Below, one piece after another: positions 7,901-15,570 of a stretch of 64,000 bases of DNA (the stretch's first letter is position 1; each line of letters starts with the position of its first letter). The DNA is from Streptomyces mangrovi. GTDB lineage: Bacteria; Actinomycetota; Actinomycetes; Streptomycetales; Streptomycetaceae. The stretch lies in the NCBI RefSeq assembly GCF_900114215.1, contig NZ_FOSG01000012.1, positions 105,668-169,667 of the forward strand, read 5' to 3'. The position numbers and the translations under genes were made by a program. The notes beneath the pieces were generated by a model that saw only the letters and a list, made by a program, of their open reading frames with translations, ran no database searches and had not been told where the DNA came from.

Positions 7901-8834
7901 TAATCGAGCCGAAATCCTGCTGGCCACCGCCCTGGCCCCGGCCATCTGGGGCACCACCTACCTCGTCACCACCGAACTGCTGCCGCCCGACCGCCCGCTG
8001 CTGGCCGCCGTCCTCCGCGCCCTGCCCGCCGGGCTCCTCCTCCTGGCCCTCACCCGCCGCCTGCCCACCGGGCAGTGGTGGTGGCGCGCGGCGGTGCTCG
8101 GCACCCTCAACATCGGGGTGTTCCTCGCGCTGCTGTTCGTCGCCGCCTACCGGCTCCCCGGTGGCGTCGCGGCCACCGCCGGAGCGGTGCAGCCCCTGAT
8201 CGCCGCGGGACTGTCCGCCGCCGTGCTGGGCGAGCGGTTCACCCTCCGCACCGCGCTCGCCGGAGTGGCGGGCGTGGCCGGGGTCGGACTGCTCGTCCTG
8301 CGGGCCGACGCACGGCTGGACGCGGTCGGCGTCGCCGCCGCGCTCGGCGGCGCGGCCGTCATGGCCACCGGCGTCGTCCTCGGCAAGCGGTGGACCACGC
8401 CCGCGCCCCTGCTCGCCGTAACCGGCTGGCAGCTCGTCGCGGGCGGGCTGCTGCTGCTCCCCGTCGCCCTGGCCGCCGAGGGGCCACCGCCCGCCGGGCT
8501 GACCGCCGGCAACCTGCTCGGCTACGGCTACCTGTCGATCGTCGGCGCGGCACTCGCCTATGCCCTGTGGTTCCGGGGGATCCGCGCCCTGTCACCCACC
8601 ACCGTCACCTTCCTCGGCCTGCTCAGCCCGCTGGTCGCCACCGCACTCGGATGGCTGGTGCTCGGCCAGCACCTGACCTGGGCGCAGACGGCGGGCGCGC
8701 TCACCGTTCTGGCCGCCCTCGTCGCGGCCTGGACCCGGCCCCGTCCCGCAACCGGCGCACCCGCCGGGCCCGCCGGGCCCGCTGTGCCCGCCGTATCCGC
8801 CGAAGTCAAGACCCCCGAACCCCAGAGGAGTTGA
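7893..8834 (+). CDS. EamA-family (DMT) transporter
   Basis: A membrane protein of about 313 residues with two EamA repeats and roughly ten hydrophobic segments (starting ALAPAIWGTTYLVTTELLPPDRP and, in the second half, LLGYGYLSIVGAALAYALWFRG). Drug/metabolite exporters of this group pump out small molecules. The GTG at 7893 follows GGTGAGG and matches the usual start just before the first helix; an upstream GTG at 7875 and an ATG at 7842 are alternatives. Divergence from a MarR regulator suggests inducible efflux. Confidence 0.85.
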   Translation: MLSNRAEILLATALAPAIWGTTYLVTTELLPPDRPLLAAVLRALPAGLLLLALTRRLPTGQWWWRAAVLGTLNIGVFLALLFVAAYRLPGGVAATAGAVQPLIAAGLSAAVLGERFTLRTALAGVAGVAGVGLLVLRADARLDAVGVAAALGGAAVMATGVVLGKRWTTPAPLLAVTGWQLVAGGLLLLPVALAAEGPPPAGLTAGNLLGYGYLSIVGAALAYALWFRGIRALSPTTVTFLGLLSPLVATALGWLVLGQHLTWAQTAGALTVLAALVAAWTRPRPATGAPAGPAGPAVPAVSAEVKTPEPQRS

Positions 8835-8839
8835 AAGCC

Positions 8840-9493
8840 ATGAAAACCATGCACATCACCGTCTTCGGAGCCACCGGCAGCGTGGGCGGCCAGGTAGTGG
8901 CCGAGGCGCTGGCCCGGGGCCACCGGGTCACCGCCGTCGTCCGCGACGCGGCCCGCCTGTCCGAGCTGCCCGCCACCGTTCTGGGCCGTACCGGCGACGC
9001 CCGCAGCGCCGAGGACGTGGCCGAACTGAGCACCGGCCGGGACGTGGTGGTAGGCGCCACCCGCCCGGCCCCCGGCCGTGAGCGCGAACTCGCCGCCGCC
9101 ACCCGGACCCTGCTGGCGGGCGCGGCCGGGGCGGGCGCCCGGTTACTGCTCGTCGGCGGCGCCGGAAGCCTGACCGTGCCCGGTACCGGCGGCCGCACCG
9201 TCCTCGACGACCCGCGGTACCTCCACCCCGACTGGCGGGCCGTTGCCGAGGCCGGCGCCGGGCAACTGGCGGTCTGCCGCGCCGACACCTCCGCAGCGGA
9301 CTGGGCGTACCTCAGCCCGCCCGCCCGGCTGGAGCCGGGGGAGCGCACCGGCCGCTACCGGCTGGGCGCCGACGAACTCATCACCGACCCCGGGGGCGTC
9401 TCCCGTGTCACGGTGGCCGACCTTGCGGTGGCCCTGCTGGACGAGGCGGAGAGGCCCCGGCATCACCGCAGGCGGTTCACGGTGGCGTACTGA
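8840..9493 (+). CDS. NAD(P)H-binding protein (atypical SDR, NmrA/YwnB-like)
   Basis: A 217-residue Rossmann protein opening with ITVFGATGSVGGQVVAEALARGHRVTAVVRD, the GxxGxxG dinucleotide signature of atypical short-chain dehydrogenases. A later SPPARLEPGERTGRYRLG segment is typical of the YwnB-like group. Its RBS (GAGGAG) overlaps the end of the transporter gene, six bases before the ATG, so the two are translationally linked. It may be a reductase or a redox sensor partner for the efflux system; the reaction is unknown. Confidence 0.85.
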   Translation: MKTMHITVFGATGSVGGQVVAEALARGHRVTAVVRDAARLSELPATVLGRTGDARSAEDVAELSTGRDVVVGATRPAPGRERELAAATRTLLAGAAGAGARLLLVGGAGSLTVPGTGGRTVLDDPRYLHPDWRAVAEAGAGQLAVCRADTSAADWAYLSPPARLEPGERTGRYRLGADELITDPGGVSRVTVADLAVALLDEAERPRHHRRRFTVAY

Positions 9494-9510
9494 CGCGGGA
9501 AGCGGTGCCC

Positions 9511-9566
9511 GCCCGGGGATCGGACCGTTTTCGCACCTGCGGTCAGGAAGCCGCCGATCCCCGGGC
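9511..9566. terminator. Hairpin after the NAD(P)-binding gene
   Basis: A perfect 13-bp stem (GCCCGGGGATCGG and its complement at 9554-9566) encloses a 30-base loop. It lies 18 bases after the stop codon and before vapB. Confidence 0.5.
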
Positions 9567-9599
9567 AAGGGGTGAAGCGGTGGCTCATGGCCGGACCAG

Positions 9600-9631
9600 G
9601 GATATACTCGACTGTCAGATGGATATATTCG
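9600..9631. promoter_or_regulatory. Candidate VapB operator, paired direct repeats
   Basis: GGATATACTCG (9600-9610) and GGATATATTCG (9621-9631) are direct repeats 21 bp apart, two helical turns, just upstream of the antitoxin start. AT-rich DNA is rare here, so they may also include promoter elements. Antitoxin autorepression is known for VapBC systems; the site assignment is inference. Confidence 0.4.
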
Positions 9632-9642
9632 GAGGTGTGGCC

Positions 9643-9852
9643 GTGGCCAAGACGCTGATCGACATCGATGAGAAACTGCTCGCCGACGCCGCGATCGCCT
9701 TCGGGACCAAGACCAAGAAGGACACGGTCACGGCCGCCCTGCGCGAGGGTGTGGAGCGCAAGCGCCGTGCCATAGCGCTCGCCCGGCTCGCGGCGAAGGC
9801 GGACGCCGGAGCGTTCGACGAACTCCTGGAGAAGAAGAACTACCGACCGTGA
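9643..9852 (+). CDS. VapB-type antitoxin
   Basis: A 69-residue protein: VAKTLIDIDEKLLADAAIAFG is the N-terminal ribbon/helix DNA-binding region, TKKDTVTAALREGVER the second helix, and the C-terminal AGAFDELLEKKNYRP the toxin-wrapping tail. The GTG at 9643 has GGAGG eight bases before it; in-frame starts at 9637 and 9619 are possible. It overlaps the toxin gene (GTGA), the normal arrangement for co-translated antitoxin-toxin pairs. It would neutralise VapC and repress the operon. Confidence 0.88.
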   Translation: MAKTLIDIDEKLLADAAIAFGTKTKKDTVTAALREGVERKRRAIALARLAAKADAGAFDELLEKKNYRP

Positions 9853-10268
9853 CCGCCGCCGTCTACCTGACCGACACCAGCGCCCTGGTACGCATCCTCC
9901 GGCAGCCCGCGCGCGACACCTGGGAGAAACCCCTGACCGAGGGGATCATCGCGCGCTGCCCGGTGACCGAGGTCGAGTTCCTGTACAGCGCCCGGAACAC
10001 CGAGGACCGCGCCGAGCTGGTGGCAGACCTCGACGCGATCTTCGGCTGGAGCCCTCTGGACGACCGGGCCGTGTCCCGCGCCTGGGACGTCCAGAGGGAG
10101 CTGACGAAGGTCGGTCGGCATCGTTCGGCCGGAGCCGTGGACCTCCTGATCGCCGCCACGGCCGAACTCCAGGGTCTGACACTGCTCCACTACGACCGCG
10201 ACTTCGAGACCATCGCCGAGATCACCGGCCAGCCCACCCAGTGGCTGGCTCCGCCGGGATCGCTCTGA
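9849..10268 (+). CDS. VapC-type PIN-domain ribonuclease toxin
   Basis: A 139-residue PIN domain with the expected acidic residues: aspartate in YLTDTSALVR, glutamate in CPVTEVEFLYSA, aspartate in SAGAVDLLIAATA, and aspartate in LHYDRDFETIAEI. Such toxins cleave specific RNAs (often tRNAs) in the cytoplasm using Mg/Mn. The gene looks intact. It overlaps vapB by four bases. The islet with flanking repeats starts just 10 bases after its stop. Confidence 0.92.
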   Translation: MTAAVYLTDTSALVRILRQPARDTWEKPLTEGIIARCPVTEVEFLYSARNTEDRAELVADLDAIFGWSPLDDRAVSRAWDVQRELTKVGRHRSAGAVDLLIAATAELQGLTLLHYDRDFETIAEITGQPTQWLAPPGSL

Positions 10269-10278
10269 TCCCGCTTCT

Positions 10279-10313
10279 GCTCACACCCGGCCGAACGGCT
10301 CGGCGTAGGCGAA
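10279..10313. repeat. Left copy of 35-bp imperfect direct repeat
   Basis: Thirty-three of 35 bases match 13523-13557, with two C/T differences. In both places it encodes, on the minus strand, the end of an acetyltransferase (FxYAEPFxRV then stop). The two copies bracket a 3.2-kb segment. Confidence 0.85.
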
Positions 10314-10460
10314 GGTGTCACACAAGCAGGGGGGTCCTCCTGGGCCGGGGCGGCTGGCCGCGAACGGTGCGACAGGGCTTCCGGTCGATTCCGGGAACGT
10401 GACGGTGAGCAGACCGTCGGTGAAGCGGATCGTGGTGGGAATGGCGGCTCGAAGCCGCAT
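10281..10460 (-). pseudogene. Chimeric gene remnant (unknown N-part joined to acetyltransferase C-terminus)
   Basis: A 59-codon frame reads MRLRAAIPTTIRFTDGLLTV, then a low-complexity stretch, and ends with DTFAYAEPFGRV, nearly the C-terminus of the acetyltransferase at 13.5 kb. The TIRFTDGLLTV start looks like a real coding N-terminus, known to me only as a Streptomyces hypothetical family. The junction suggests a deletion or recombination that joined two unrelated genes. It is unlikely to be functional. Confidence 0.4.
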
Positions 10461-10816
10461 CGCAAAGGATCATGCTGGTGGAGCCGGCCTGTGTCCGTCC
10501 GGATCACGGGCAGCGAAAGCAAGGCGACACCGGAGTGGACATCGTGGTGGTTCTGCTCCCAGCCCCTGCCCCCACCGCCGCCCGGATCGCCGGGCCCCCC
10601 AGGCTCGTACCTCGCCTCATGGCTGGTCCGCTCCGGTGTCGATGCTCCGCTCGTGCCTTGTGGCGGACCGATCCGCGCGACGGCGGTTGTCGGAAACCAG
10701 CCGGTATGCCTTTGCCCCGCAGAAGGTCGTACTACAGGATGCCTCTGTACCAGCGGGGGCTGCACCAGTGGAGGCAGAGACCGGCTCGCCCCTGGCCGGA
10801 CGCATGAGGGGGGAAC
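10461..10816. other. Intergenic region with no recognised gene
   Basis: About 356 bases between the chimeric remnant and the first islet gene. Several frames are open but none shows a family signature or convincing codon bias. It presumably holds the islet promoter; a GAGGGGGGAA Shine-Dalgarno ends it. Confidence 0.5.
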
Positions 10817-11242
10817 ATGTCGTTCGACGATGAGTGGAATCAGCTCGTGGCGGAGGCGAGTCGCAGGCGCGAGGCGCAGACACGGCTCGCGTCCGCGGAG
10901 GAAGGTGGCCGGAGTGGGGCCGACCTGGCAAACGCGGACTTCGGACTGGAGGACGGACCGATCCGGTCGAAGGCGTCGGGCATCCGCACGGCCAACACCG
11001 ACGCCCGGTCGAAGTCGAGACTGGCCGATGCGCGGGCGGCGGGAACAATTCACTCCGGTTGGTTTGCCGGTGCCGCGAGCGACGACTGCGTGAACGCCTG
11101 GCAGAAGCGGCTCCACGGTCTGAGCGACCTGGTCGAGGACGCCGCCGACGCGCTGACGAAGGCGATGGACCAGCAGATCGACCAGGACCGCTCCACGGCG
11201 GCCGGACTTCGGGCGTCGGCCCGCTGGCTGGAGGGCGCCTGA
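10817..11242 (+). CDS. WXG-like helical protein of the islet
   Basis: A 141-residue hydrophilic protein with no signal peptide or membrane segment. After a charged N-terminal part, SGWFAGAASDDCVNAWQKRLHG forms a helix-turn-helix reminiscent of WXG100/ESX proteins (W-F-A-G turn), followed by a long helix rich in D, A and Q. The ATG follows GAGGGGGGAAC. The stop overlaps the ATG of the next gene (TGATG), so the two are coupled and probably form a heterodimer, as ESX partners do. Exact family not recognised. Confidence 0.65.
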   Translation: MSFDDEWNQLVAEASRRREAQTRLASAEEGGRSGADLANADFGLEDGPIRSKASGIRTANTDARSKSRLADARAAGTIHSGWFAGAASDDCVNAWQKRLHGLSDLVEDAADALTKAMDQQIDQDRSTAAGLRASARWLEGA

Positions 11243-12606
11243 TGGTCTCCGTCCCCGAACTCGATACCGCCAGTCCCCGGAAGTGGCGGGACGCGGCCGA
11301 CGACGCGGTGGCCGCGGCGAAGCAGTGCGACGGACTCGCCTCCTACGCCCGTGACGAGGTGGCCGGGACACTCCGGACCTGCTGGGTGGGCGACACCGGC
11401 AAGGCCGCCCGCAGCCGCTTCGTCAGGCACGCCGACGACTACGAGGCGGCAGCCGTCGCCTTACGCGCCCTGGCGCGCGTCTACGACGATCTCGCCGACG
11501 ACATCGCCGACGCGCAGAGGGACCTGCACAGCGCACTCGACTACGCACGCAGGCACGACCTGAAGGTGGACGACAGCGGCCGTGTGCAGTCGACCCAGTC
11601 CGTCATGGGCCCCAGGGGCGGCGGCGAGCACCTGGAGCCGGTGAAGCACGCCCGCGACATCATCTCCGCCGCGCTGTCGAAGGCCACCCGGGCGGACATC
11701 GAGGCCGCGCGGACCCTGCGCACCATCGAAGGTCTCACCGACATCGGTGATCCGAAGCTGGTGAGAGACGCACTCAAGGACGACAGTCCACTGGGCATCG
11801 CGCTACGCCTGTCGGGCGGGCTCGACGGGCTCCACCGGATCAACGTCCCGCCGACAGTCCTCGCCGCGGTGGACCGGGCCGCGCTGGAGACGGGCATGAG
11901 CCGGAAGCTTCTGCTGGCCGTCCTGTGGCAGGAGCAGCAGTGGCACCAGAACCACAGCCCCAGCCTGCGCGGACCGGTCACCGAGTTCGGCCGGCTCTTC
12001 AACTGGAGCCTCGCCGTTGGACCGAAGCCGGACAAGTCGCTGGGGATCACCCACATCAAGCTGGAAACGGCGCGGGAGGTTCTGGAGAAGAACCGCGAGG
12101 TATTCAAACTGACCGACGGAAGATACATGAGTGAGCTGACTGACGCCGAACTCGCTGCCGAGATCGAGGCAAACCCCCAGTTGGACGTTCGGCTCAGTGC
12201 CTACCACCTGAAGGAGCTCAAGGAGGATCCATACGGTTCCAGGTCGGACAAGGACCTCTTCGTACTCTATGCCGCCGACACTCCCGAGGTTCGGGAGTTG
12301 AATGAGACGTACGGCGATGAATCTGGCCGGCGCGGAGGTGATATCAAGACTCGAGGGGAGAACTGGGACAGGATCGAACCGCACCTGGAGGACGCCATGG
12401 CGTGGGAAGCTCTCGGTGACGAAGAGCGCGCTCAAGCCGTGGAGCAGTTGAAATCGCAGACCCCGGTGCCGCGAGACGTCTATATCGAGCCGATCTACAG
12501 CGACGGTGGCCCGGTCGGCGGTGTTGGCGAGAAGGATCCCGATCTCGGTCCGCTCACTCCGTCTCCGAGCCCGGCTCCGCCCCCGACTCCCCCCGCGGGG
12601 GGCTGA
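11242..12606 (+). CDS. WXG-N-terminal protein with lysozyme-like (transglycosylase) domain
   Basis: A 454-residue protein in three parts. Residues 1-110 are helical with a WVG turn (W48-G50), like a type VII secretion substrate. Residues about 200-290 resemble a lytic transglycosylase: MSRKLLLAVLWQEQQWHQNH with candidate catalytic E231, and SLGITHIKLETAREV, matching the usual S-x-G-x-x-Q-x-x-P-x-T-A pattern. Residues 425-454 form a proline-rich tail. There is no Sec signal. I infer an ESX-exported peptidoglycan-cleaving enzyme; toxin or wall-remodelling roles are both possible. It lies between its small partner and a lipoprotein gene. Confidence 0.65.
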   Translation: MVSVPELDTASPRKWRDAADDAVAAAKQCDGLASYARDEVAGTLRTCWVGDTGKAARSRFVRHADDYEAAAVALRALARVYDDLADDIADAQRDLHSALDYARRHDLKVDDSGRVQSTQSVMGPRGGGEHLEPVKHARDIISAALSKATRADIEAARTLRTIEGLTDIGDPKLVRDALKDDSPLGIALRLSGGLDGLHRINVPPTVLAAVDRAALETGMSRKLLLAVLWQEQQWHQNHSPSLRGPVTEFGRLFNWSLAVGPKPDKSLGITHIKLETAREVLEKNREVFKLTDGRYMSELTDAELAAEIEANPQLDVRLSAYHLKELKEDPYGSRSDKDLFVLYAADTPEVRELNETYGDESGRRGGDIKTRGENWDRIEPHLEDAMAWEALGDEERAQAVEQLKSQTPVPRDVYIEPIYSDGGPVGGVGEKDPDLGPLTPSPSPAPPPTPPAGG

Positions 12607-12609
12607 GGC

Positions 12610-13386
12610 ATGCAAAGAGTCGTGCCGACTCTGGTCTCATGCCTCCTGGCGGTGGTTCTCACCGCCTGCTCGTCATTCACGCGAGAGGATCCGGAGCCGC
12701 TTATCCCCCTCCCTGAGAACGTTCCGGCGAAACCGGTGTTCAAGACCGCGGACGAGGTGGTGGCGGCTCTTGAGCGTGGAGGTGTCGAATGTGTGGTCCT
12801 ACGGCGAAGGGGAGGTGGTTCCGGCCTCGACTGCGCGGCCGAGATCGATGGTGTGAGGGTCGAGAACGAGGTGCATGTGCTCGACACCGAAGAGTTCACC
12901 CGTGATGAGGTGGGGGACTCCATTGCCAGTTGGCGAACACCCCCGCGTCCCCGCACCATCGTCGCCGCCGGCAACTGGTACATCCGCGTGCTGAACCCCG
13001 CATACGCGCCCCAGGTGGCCGAGGCGCTTGACGCCGTTGTCCTTCCACCACTGTTCCCGCTGCCTGACATTCCGAAGAAGCCTCGCTACAAGGATCTCGA
13101 CTCGCTCGCGGATGCGCTGGATGCCTCCGTGGGGTGTGAGAGGCGTGAGAGGGAGAAGGACGCGGCGGACGCGATGACGTGCGTGACGGAGCGGTCGGAG
13201 GAGCCCTGCGCCTATCTGGAACTGCACGACACGTCCGCCGAGCGCGATGACGCGCTGCGCCTGGCCATCAGCGTGCCGGAACTTCCCAGGTTCATCGTCA
13301 CGGCGGGGAACTGGTCCATCCAGTTCTGCGACAGGTCCCTGGGGCGCGAGGCGGCCGACGATCTGGGAGGAGTCGTCGTCTCCTGA
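12610..13386 (+). CDS. Lipoprotein with internally duplicated domain
   Basis: A 258-residue predicted lipoprotein: signal peptide with lipobox LTAC (C20). The mature part is two similar halves, about residues 42-145 and 160-258. Each opens with a short helix (TADEVVAALE; DLDSLADALD), contains a cysteine pair and ends with PRTIVAAGNWYIRVL or PRFIVTAGNWSIQFC followed by a helix and VV. It starts three bases after the transglycosylase-like gene, so it is in the same operon. It may be a surface partner, inhibitor or immunity protein for that enzyme; family not recognised. Confidence 0.7.
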   Translation: MQRVVPTLVSCLLAVVLTACSSFTREDPEPLIPLPENVPAKPVFKTADEVVAALERGGVECVVLRRRGGGSGLDCAAEIDGVRVENEVHVLDTEEFTRDEVGDSIASWRTPPRPRTIVAAGNWYIRVLNPAYAPQVAEALDAVVLPPLFPLPDIPKKPRYKDLDSLADALDASVGCERREREKDAADAMTCVTERSEEPCAYLELHDTSAERDDALRLAISVPELPRFIVTAGNWSIQFCDRSLGREAADDLGGVVVS

Positions 13387-13522
13387 ACCGGATTCGCTGT
13401 CAGCAGGGCGCCCGGGCCCCGACGGCAGCGGGCAGTCGGCCCGCCGCGAACGCAAGCGGTCCGCGACGGCGGATCCACATGGAATCGCGCAGCGCCCAGG
13501 AGGAGTTTTCGGCTCTGCACCC

Positions 13523-13557
13523 GCTCACACCCGGTCGAACGGCTCGGCGTAGGTGAA
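13523..13557. repeat. Right copy of 35-bp imperfect direct repeat
   Basis: Matches 10279-10313 at 33 of 35 positions. It covers the last codons of the acetyltransferase gene on the minus strand, so this copy is the likely original. Confidence 0.85.
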
Positions 13558-14038
13558 GACGCCGCGCAGGGCGGGGTCTTCGGGGTCGTACGCGGCGAGT
13601 GTGCGGACCTGGAAGTACTCGCCCCAGGCGGGATCGGGCGGGGTGATGCCGTACTCGGTGGAGGTGCGGAAGCCGAAGCGGCGGTAGTAGGCGGGCTCGC
13701 CGAGTAGGGCCACCAGCGGTTCGCCGAGGGCGTCGGCGGCGCCGAGTGCGGTGTGCATCAGTGCCGAGCCGGTGCCGCGTCCCTGGTGGCCGGGGTGGAC
13801 GCCGATGGGGCCGAGCCCCAGTGCGGGCGTGGTGCCGATGTGCCCCCGGGTGCACACCACATGGCCGACGACCTCGCCGCCGGGGCCCTCGGCCACCAGC
13901 GACAGCGTGGGCAACCACGCCTCGCAGCCGCGCAGTTCGTCCAGCAGGGTGACCTCCACCGGGCCGGGCGGCGAAGGCCGCACCGGTCACGGCGCGTACG
14001 GCGGAGATGTCGGCGGGGCTCTCGCGTCGGATCAGCAC
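13525..14038 (-). pseudogene. GNAT acetyltransferase, apparently frameshifted
   Basis: The 3' part (from 13983) encodes a clear GNAT domain of the YhbS type: LSLVAEGPGGEVVGHVVCTRG, the acetyl-CoA loop IGVHPGHQGRGTGSALM, and GEPAYYRRFGFRTS. The expected N-terminus, LIRRESPADISAVRAVTGAAFA, is present upstream from a GTG at 14038 but in a different frame. The frames change near 13970-13983 in a GC-rich run. This is either a true frameshift or a sequence error. The lower part alone could start at GTG 13983 but would lack the first strand and helix of the fold. Confidence 0.65.
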
Positions 14039-14100
14039 CGGGGCAGTCTGCGCCGCCGCCCAGGGCGCGGGCAACGGGATTACGCCCCGCCGGTGGGTGG

Positions 14101-14307
14101 TCAGTTCCCCGCGCGCACCCGCTCCAGGAAGACCGCCCACGGCGCGGCGCCGAAGGCGAGCGCCGGCCCGGCGGGGTCCTTGGAGTCCCGTACGGCGGTG
14201 TGTCCGCCGGGCAGGGCTGCGGCCTCCACGCAGTTGGTGTTGCCGCTGTGCGACGAGGCGGTCCATATGACGCCGAGCGCGGAGGAGTCGGTTATGCGCT
14301 TGCTCAT
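14101..14307 (-). CDS. DUF397 protein
   Basis: A 68-residue DUF397 protein: WTASSHSGNTNCVEAA, then TAVRDSKDPAGPALAFGAAPWAVFLERVR, the standard pattern. These small proteins are encoded next to XRE/DUF5753 regulators in streptomycetes, are thought to modulate them, and influence development or antibiotic production. Here the ATG overlaps the regulator's stop (ATGA), so it is the second gene of that operon. Confidence 0.9.
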   Translation of the reverse strand: MSKRITDSSALGVIWTASSHSGNTNCVEAAALPGGHTAVRDSKDPAGPALAFGAAPWAVFLERVRAGN

Positions 14308-15158
14308 GAGTTCTCTTCCTTCAGGTCGCGGATCAGCCGGAGCGAGGCGTCGCGGGACAGCGCGTCGGCGACGATGCGCCGGAAGGCCGCCGAGTACCGC
14401 TCCACCTCGGGCCTTTCCTCGATGTACAGGGAGTTCGTCAGGTGCTCCAGCAGCACCACGTCGTGGTCCTGGCTCTCGGGGAAGCTCAGTACCGTGAACG
14501 CACCGCTCAACCCGGGATGCGGCCCGGCCGTGGACGACATCACCTGGAGCGTGACGTTCGGCAGCTCGGACAGGTCCAGGAGCCGCTGTAGCTGGTCTCG
14601 CATGATCTGCGGCCGGTCCGTGATCCGTGTGCACAGGGCGCTCTCGTTCACCACCGCCCAGATCTCCGGAGGGCTGGACTGGGTGAGTACGGACTGGCGC
14701 GCCTGGCGGACCTCCACGAGGCGGTTCACCTCTTCCGGCGCCTCGGTCATATTGAGGGCGGAGATGATCTCGCGGGCGTAGGCGGCGGTCTGGAGCAGTC
14801 CGGGAACGAAGCCGCACTCGTAGGTCTGCACCGCCCTGGCGTCCGACTCCAGGCTGATGAAGTCCGCGTAGACGGGAGTGAGGACGTCGGTGTACCGCTG
14901 CCACCAACCACGCTGACCGCCGTCCCGGGCCAGCCGGAGAAGCGCCTGCCTCCTGGGCTCGTCCTGTACTCCGTAGAAGTCCAGAAGCGCTTCGACGTCG
15001 CCCTGCTTCGCGGCGGTGCGTCCTGTCTCGACGCGGGACACCTTGGCGTTGTGCCAGCCGAAGTTCCGGGCGACGGTCTCGGTCGTGTACTTCAGTCCCT
15101 CGCGCAGCGAGCGCAGTTCCGCGCCGAGTCGCCTGCGCCTCACCGTGGGACCGCTCAT
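14304..15158 (-). CDS. XRE-family regulator with DUF5753 domain
   Basis: A 284-residue protein. The N-terminal helix-turn-helix (LGAELRSLREGLKYTTETVARNFGWHNAKVSRVETGR) is followed by the DUF5753 domain (QTYECGFVPGLLQTAAYAREI, then LPNVTLQVMSSTAGPHPGLSGAFTVL). It is the usual partner of DUF397 proteins. The ATG at 15158 has GGAGG nine bases upstream; the frame also opens at 15197. A 26-bp perfect palindrome 98 bases upstream is its likely operator, set between this gene and three divergent small ORFs. Confidence 0.9.
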   Translation of the reverse strand: MSGPTVRRRRLGAELRSLREGLKYTTETVARNFGWHNAKVSRVETGRTAAKQGDVEALLDFYGVQDEPRRQALLRLARDGGQRGWWQRYTDVLTPVYADFISLESDARAVQTYECGFVPGLLQTAAYAREIISALNMTEAPEEVNRLVEVRQARQSVLTQSSPPEIWAVVNESALCTRITDRPQIMRDQLQRLLDLSELPNVTLQVMSSTAGPHPGLSGAFTVLSFPESQDHDVVLLEHLTNSLYIEERPEVERYSAAFRRIVADALSRDASLRLIRDLKEENS

Positions 15159-15255
15159 CAGGGCACGCCTCCTTGTCCGTTGACGAGTCTGCCGCATCTA
15201 TCTGACGGCACGTCGAGCCCGACACAGTAGACCAGACAGGACGCAGAGGTATATG

Positions 15256-15281
15256 CCATTCATGCAGATCTGCATGAATGG
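15256..15281. promoter_or_regulatory. 26-bp perfect palindrome (candidate XRE operator)
   Basis: The half-site CCATTCATGCAGA is followed directly by its exact complement. It is AT-richer than the surroundings and lies in the divergent region between the XRE gene and the small ORF operon, which is what a regulatory site should look like. Confidence 0.7.
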
Positions 15282-15363
15282 ATTGCGATTCTGCGTGACG
15301 CTGCGGCACTCTGAGTGTAGAGCGCTTCAGCTCTCCGTGATCGAACGTCAGGAAGGCATCGCC

Positions 15364-15570
15364 TTGCACGCAACGCCAAGCAAGAGGGACGCGCGGTACG
15401 ACCGGGTGCGGGACCGGGTGACCGTCCCCGTCACCGTCCACGGGGACGACGGCATGTCCGTCGAGACCGAGATGGTGCTGGAGCCGGGGCAGCTGGAGCC
15501 GCACTACGCACAGCTCGGCCGGCTGATCGAGCGCCGCGACCGGTGCGAGCGGACGGAGGGGTGGGCGTGA
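15364..15570 (+). CDS. Small hypothetical protein
   Basis: A 68-residue hydrophilic protein (core VTVPVTVHGDDGMSVETEMVL, then a helix LEPHYAQLGRLIERRDRCE). The TTG at 15364 is chosen because GGAAGG lies seven bases before it. The frame is open from 15253, but that would place the palindromic operator inside the gene; GTG 15337 is another option. Its stop overlaps the next start. Function unknown; position suggests it is controlled by the XRE regulator. Confidence 0.6.
   Translation: MHATPSKRDARYDRVRDRVTVPVTVHGDDGMSVETEMVLEPGQLEPHYAQLGRLIERRDRCERTEGWA

Noticed and set aside
10315..10833. Possible genes in the spacer before the islet
   Set aside because: Several overlapping frames but no consistent codon bias, no family signature and poor ribosome sites.
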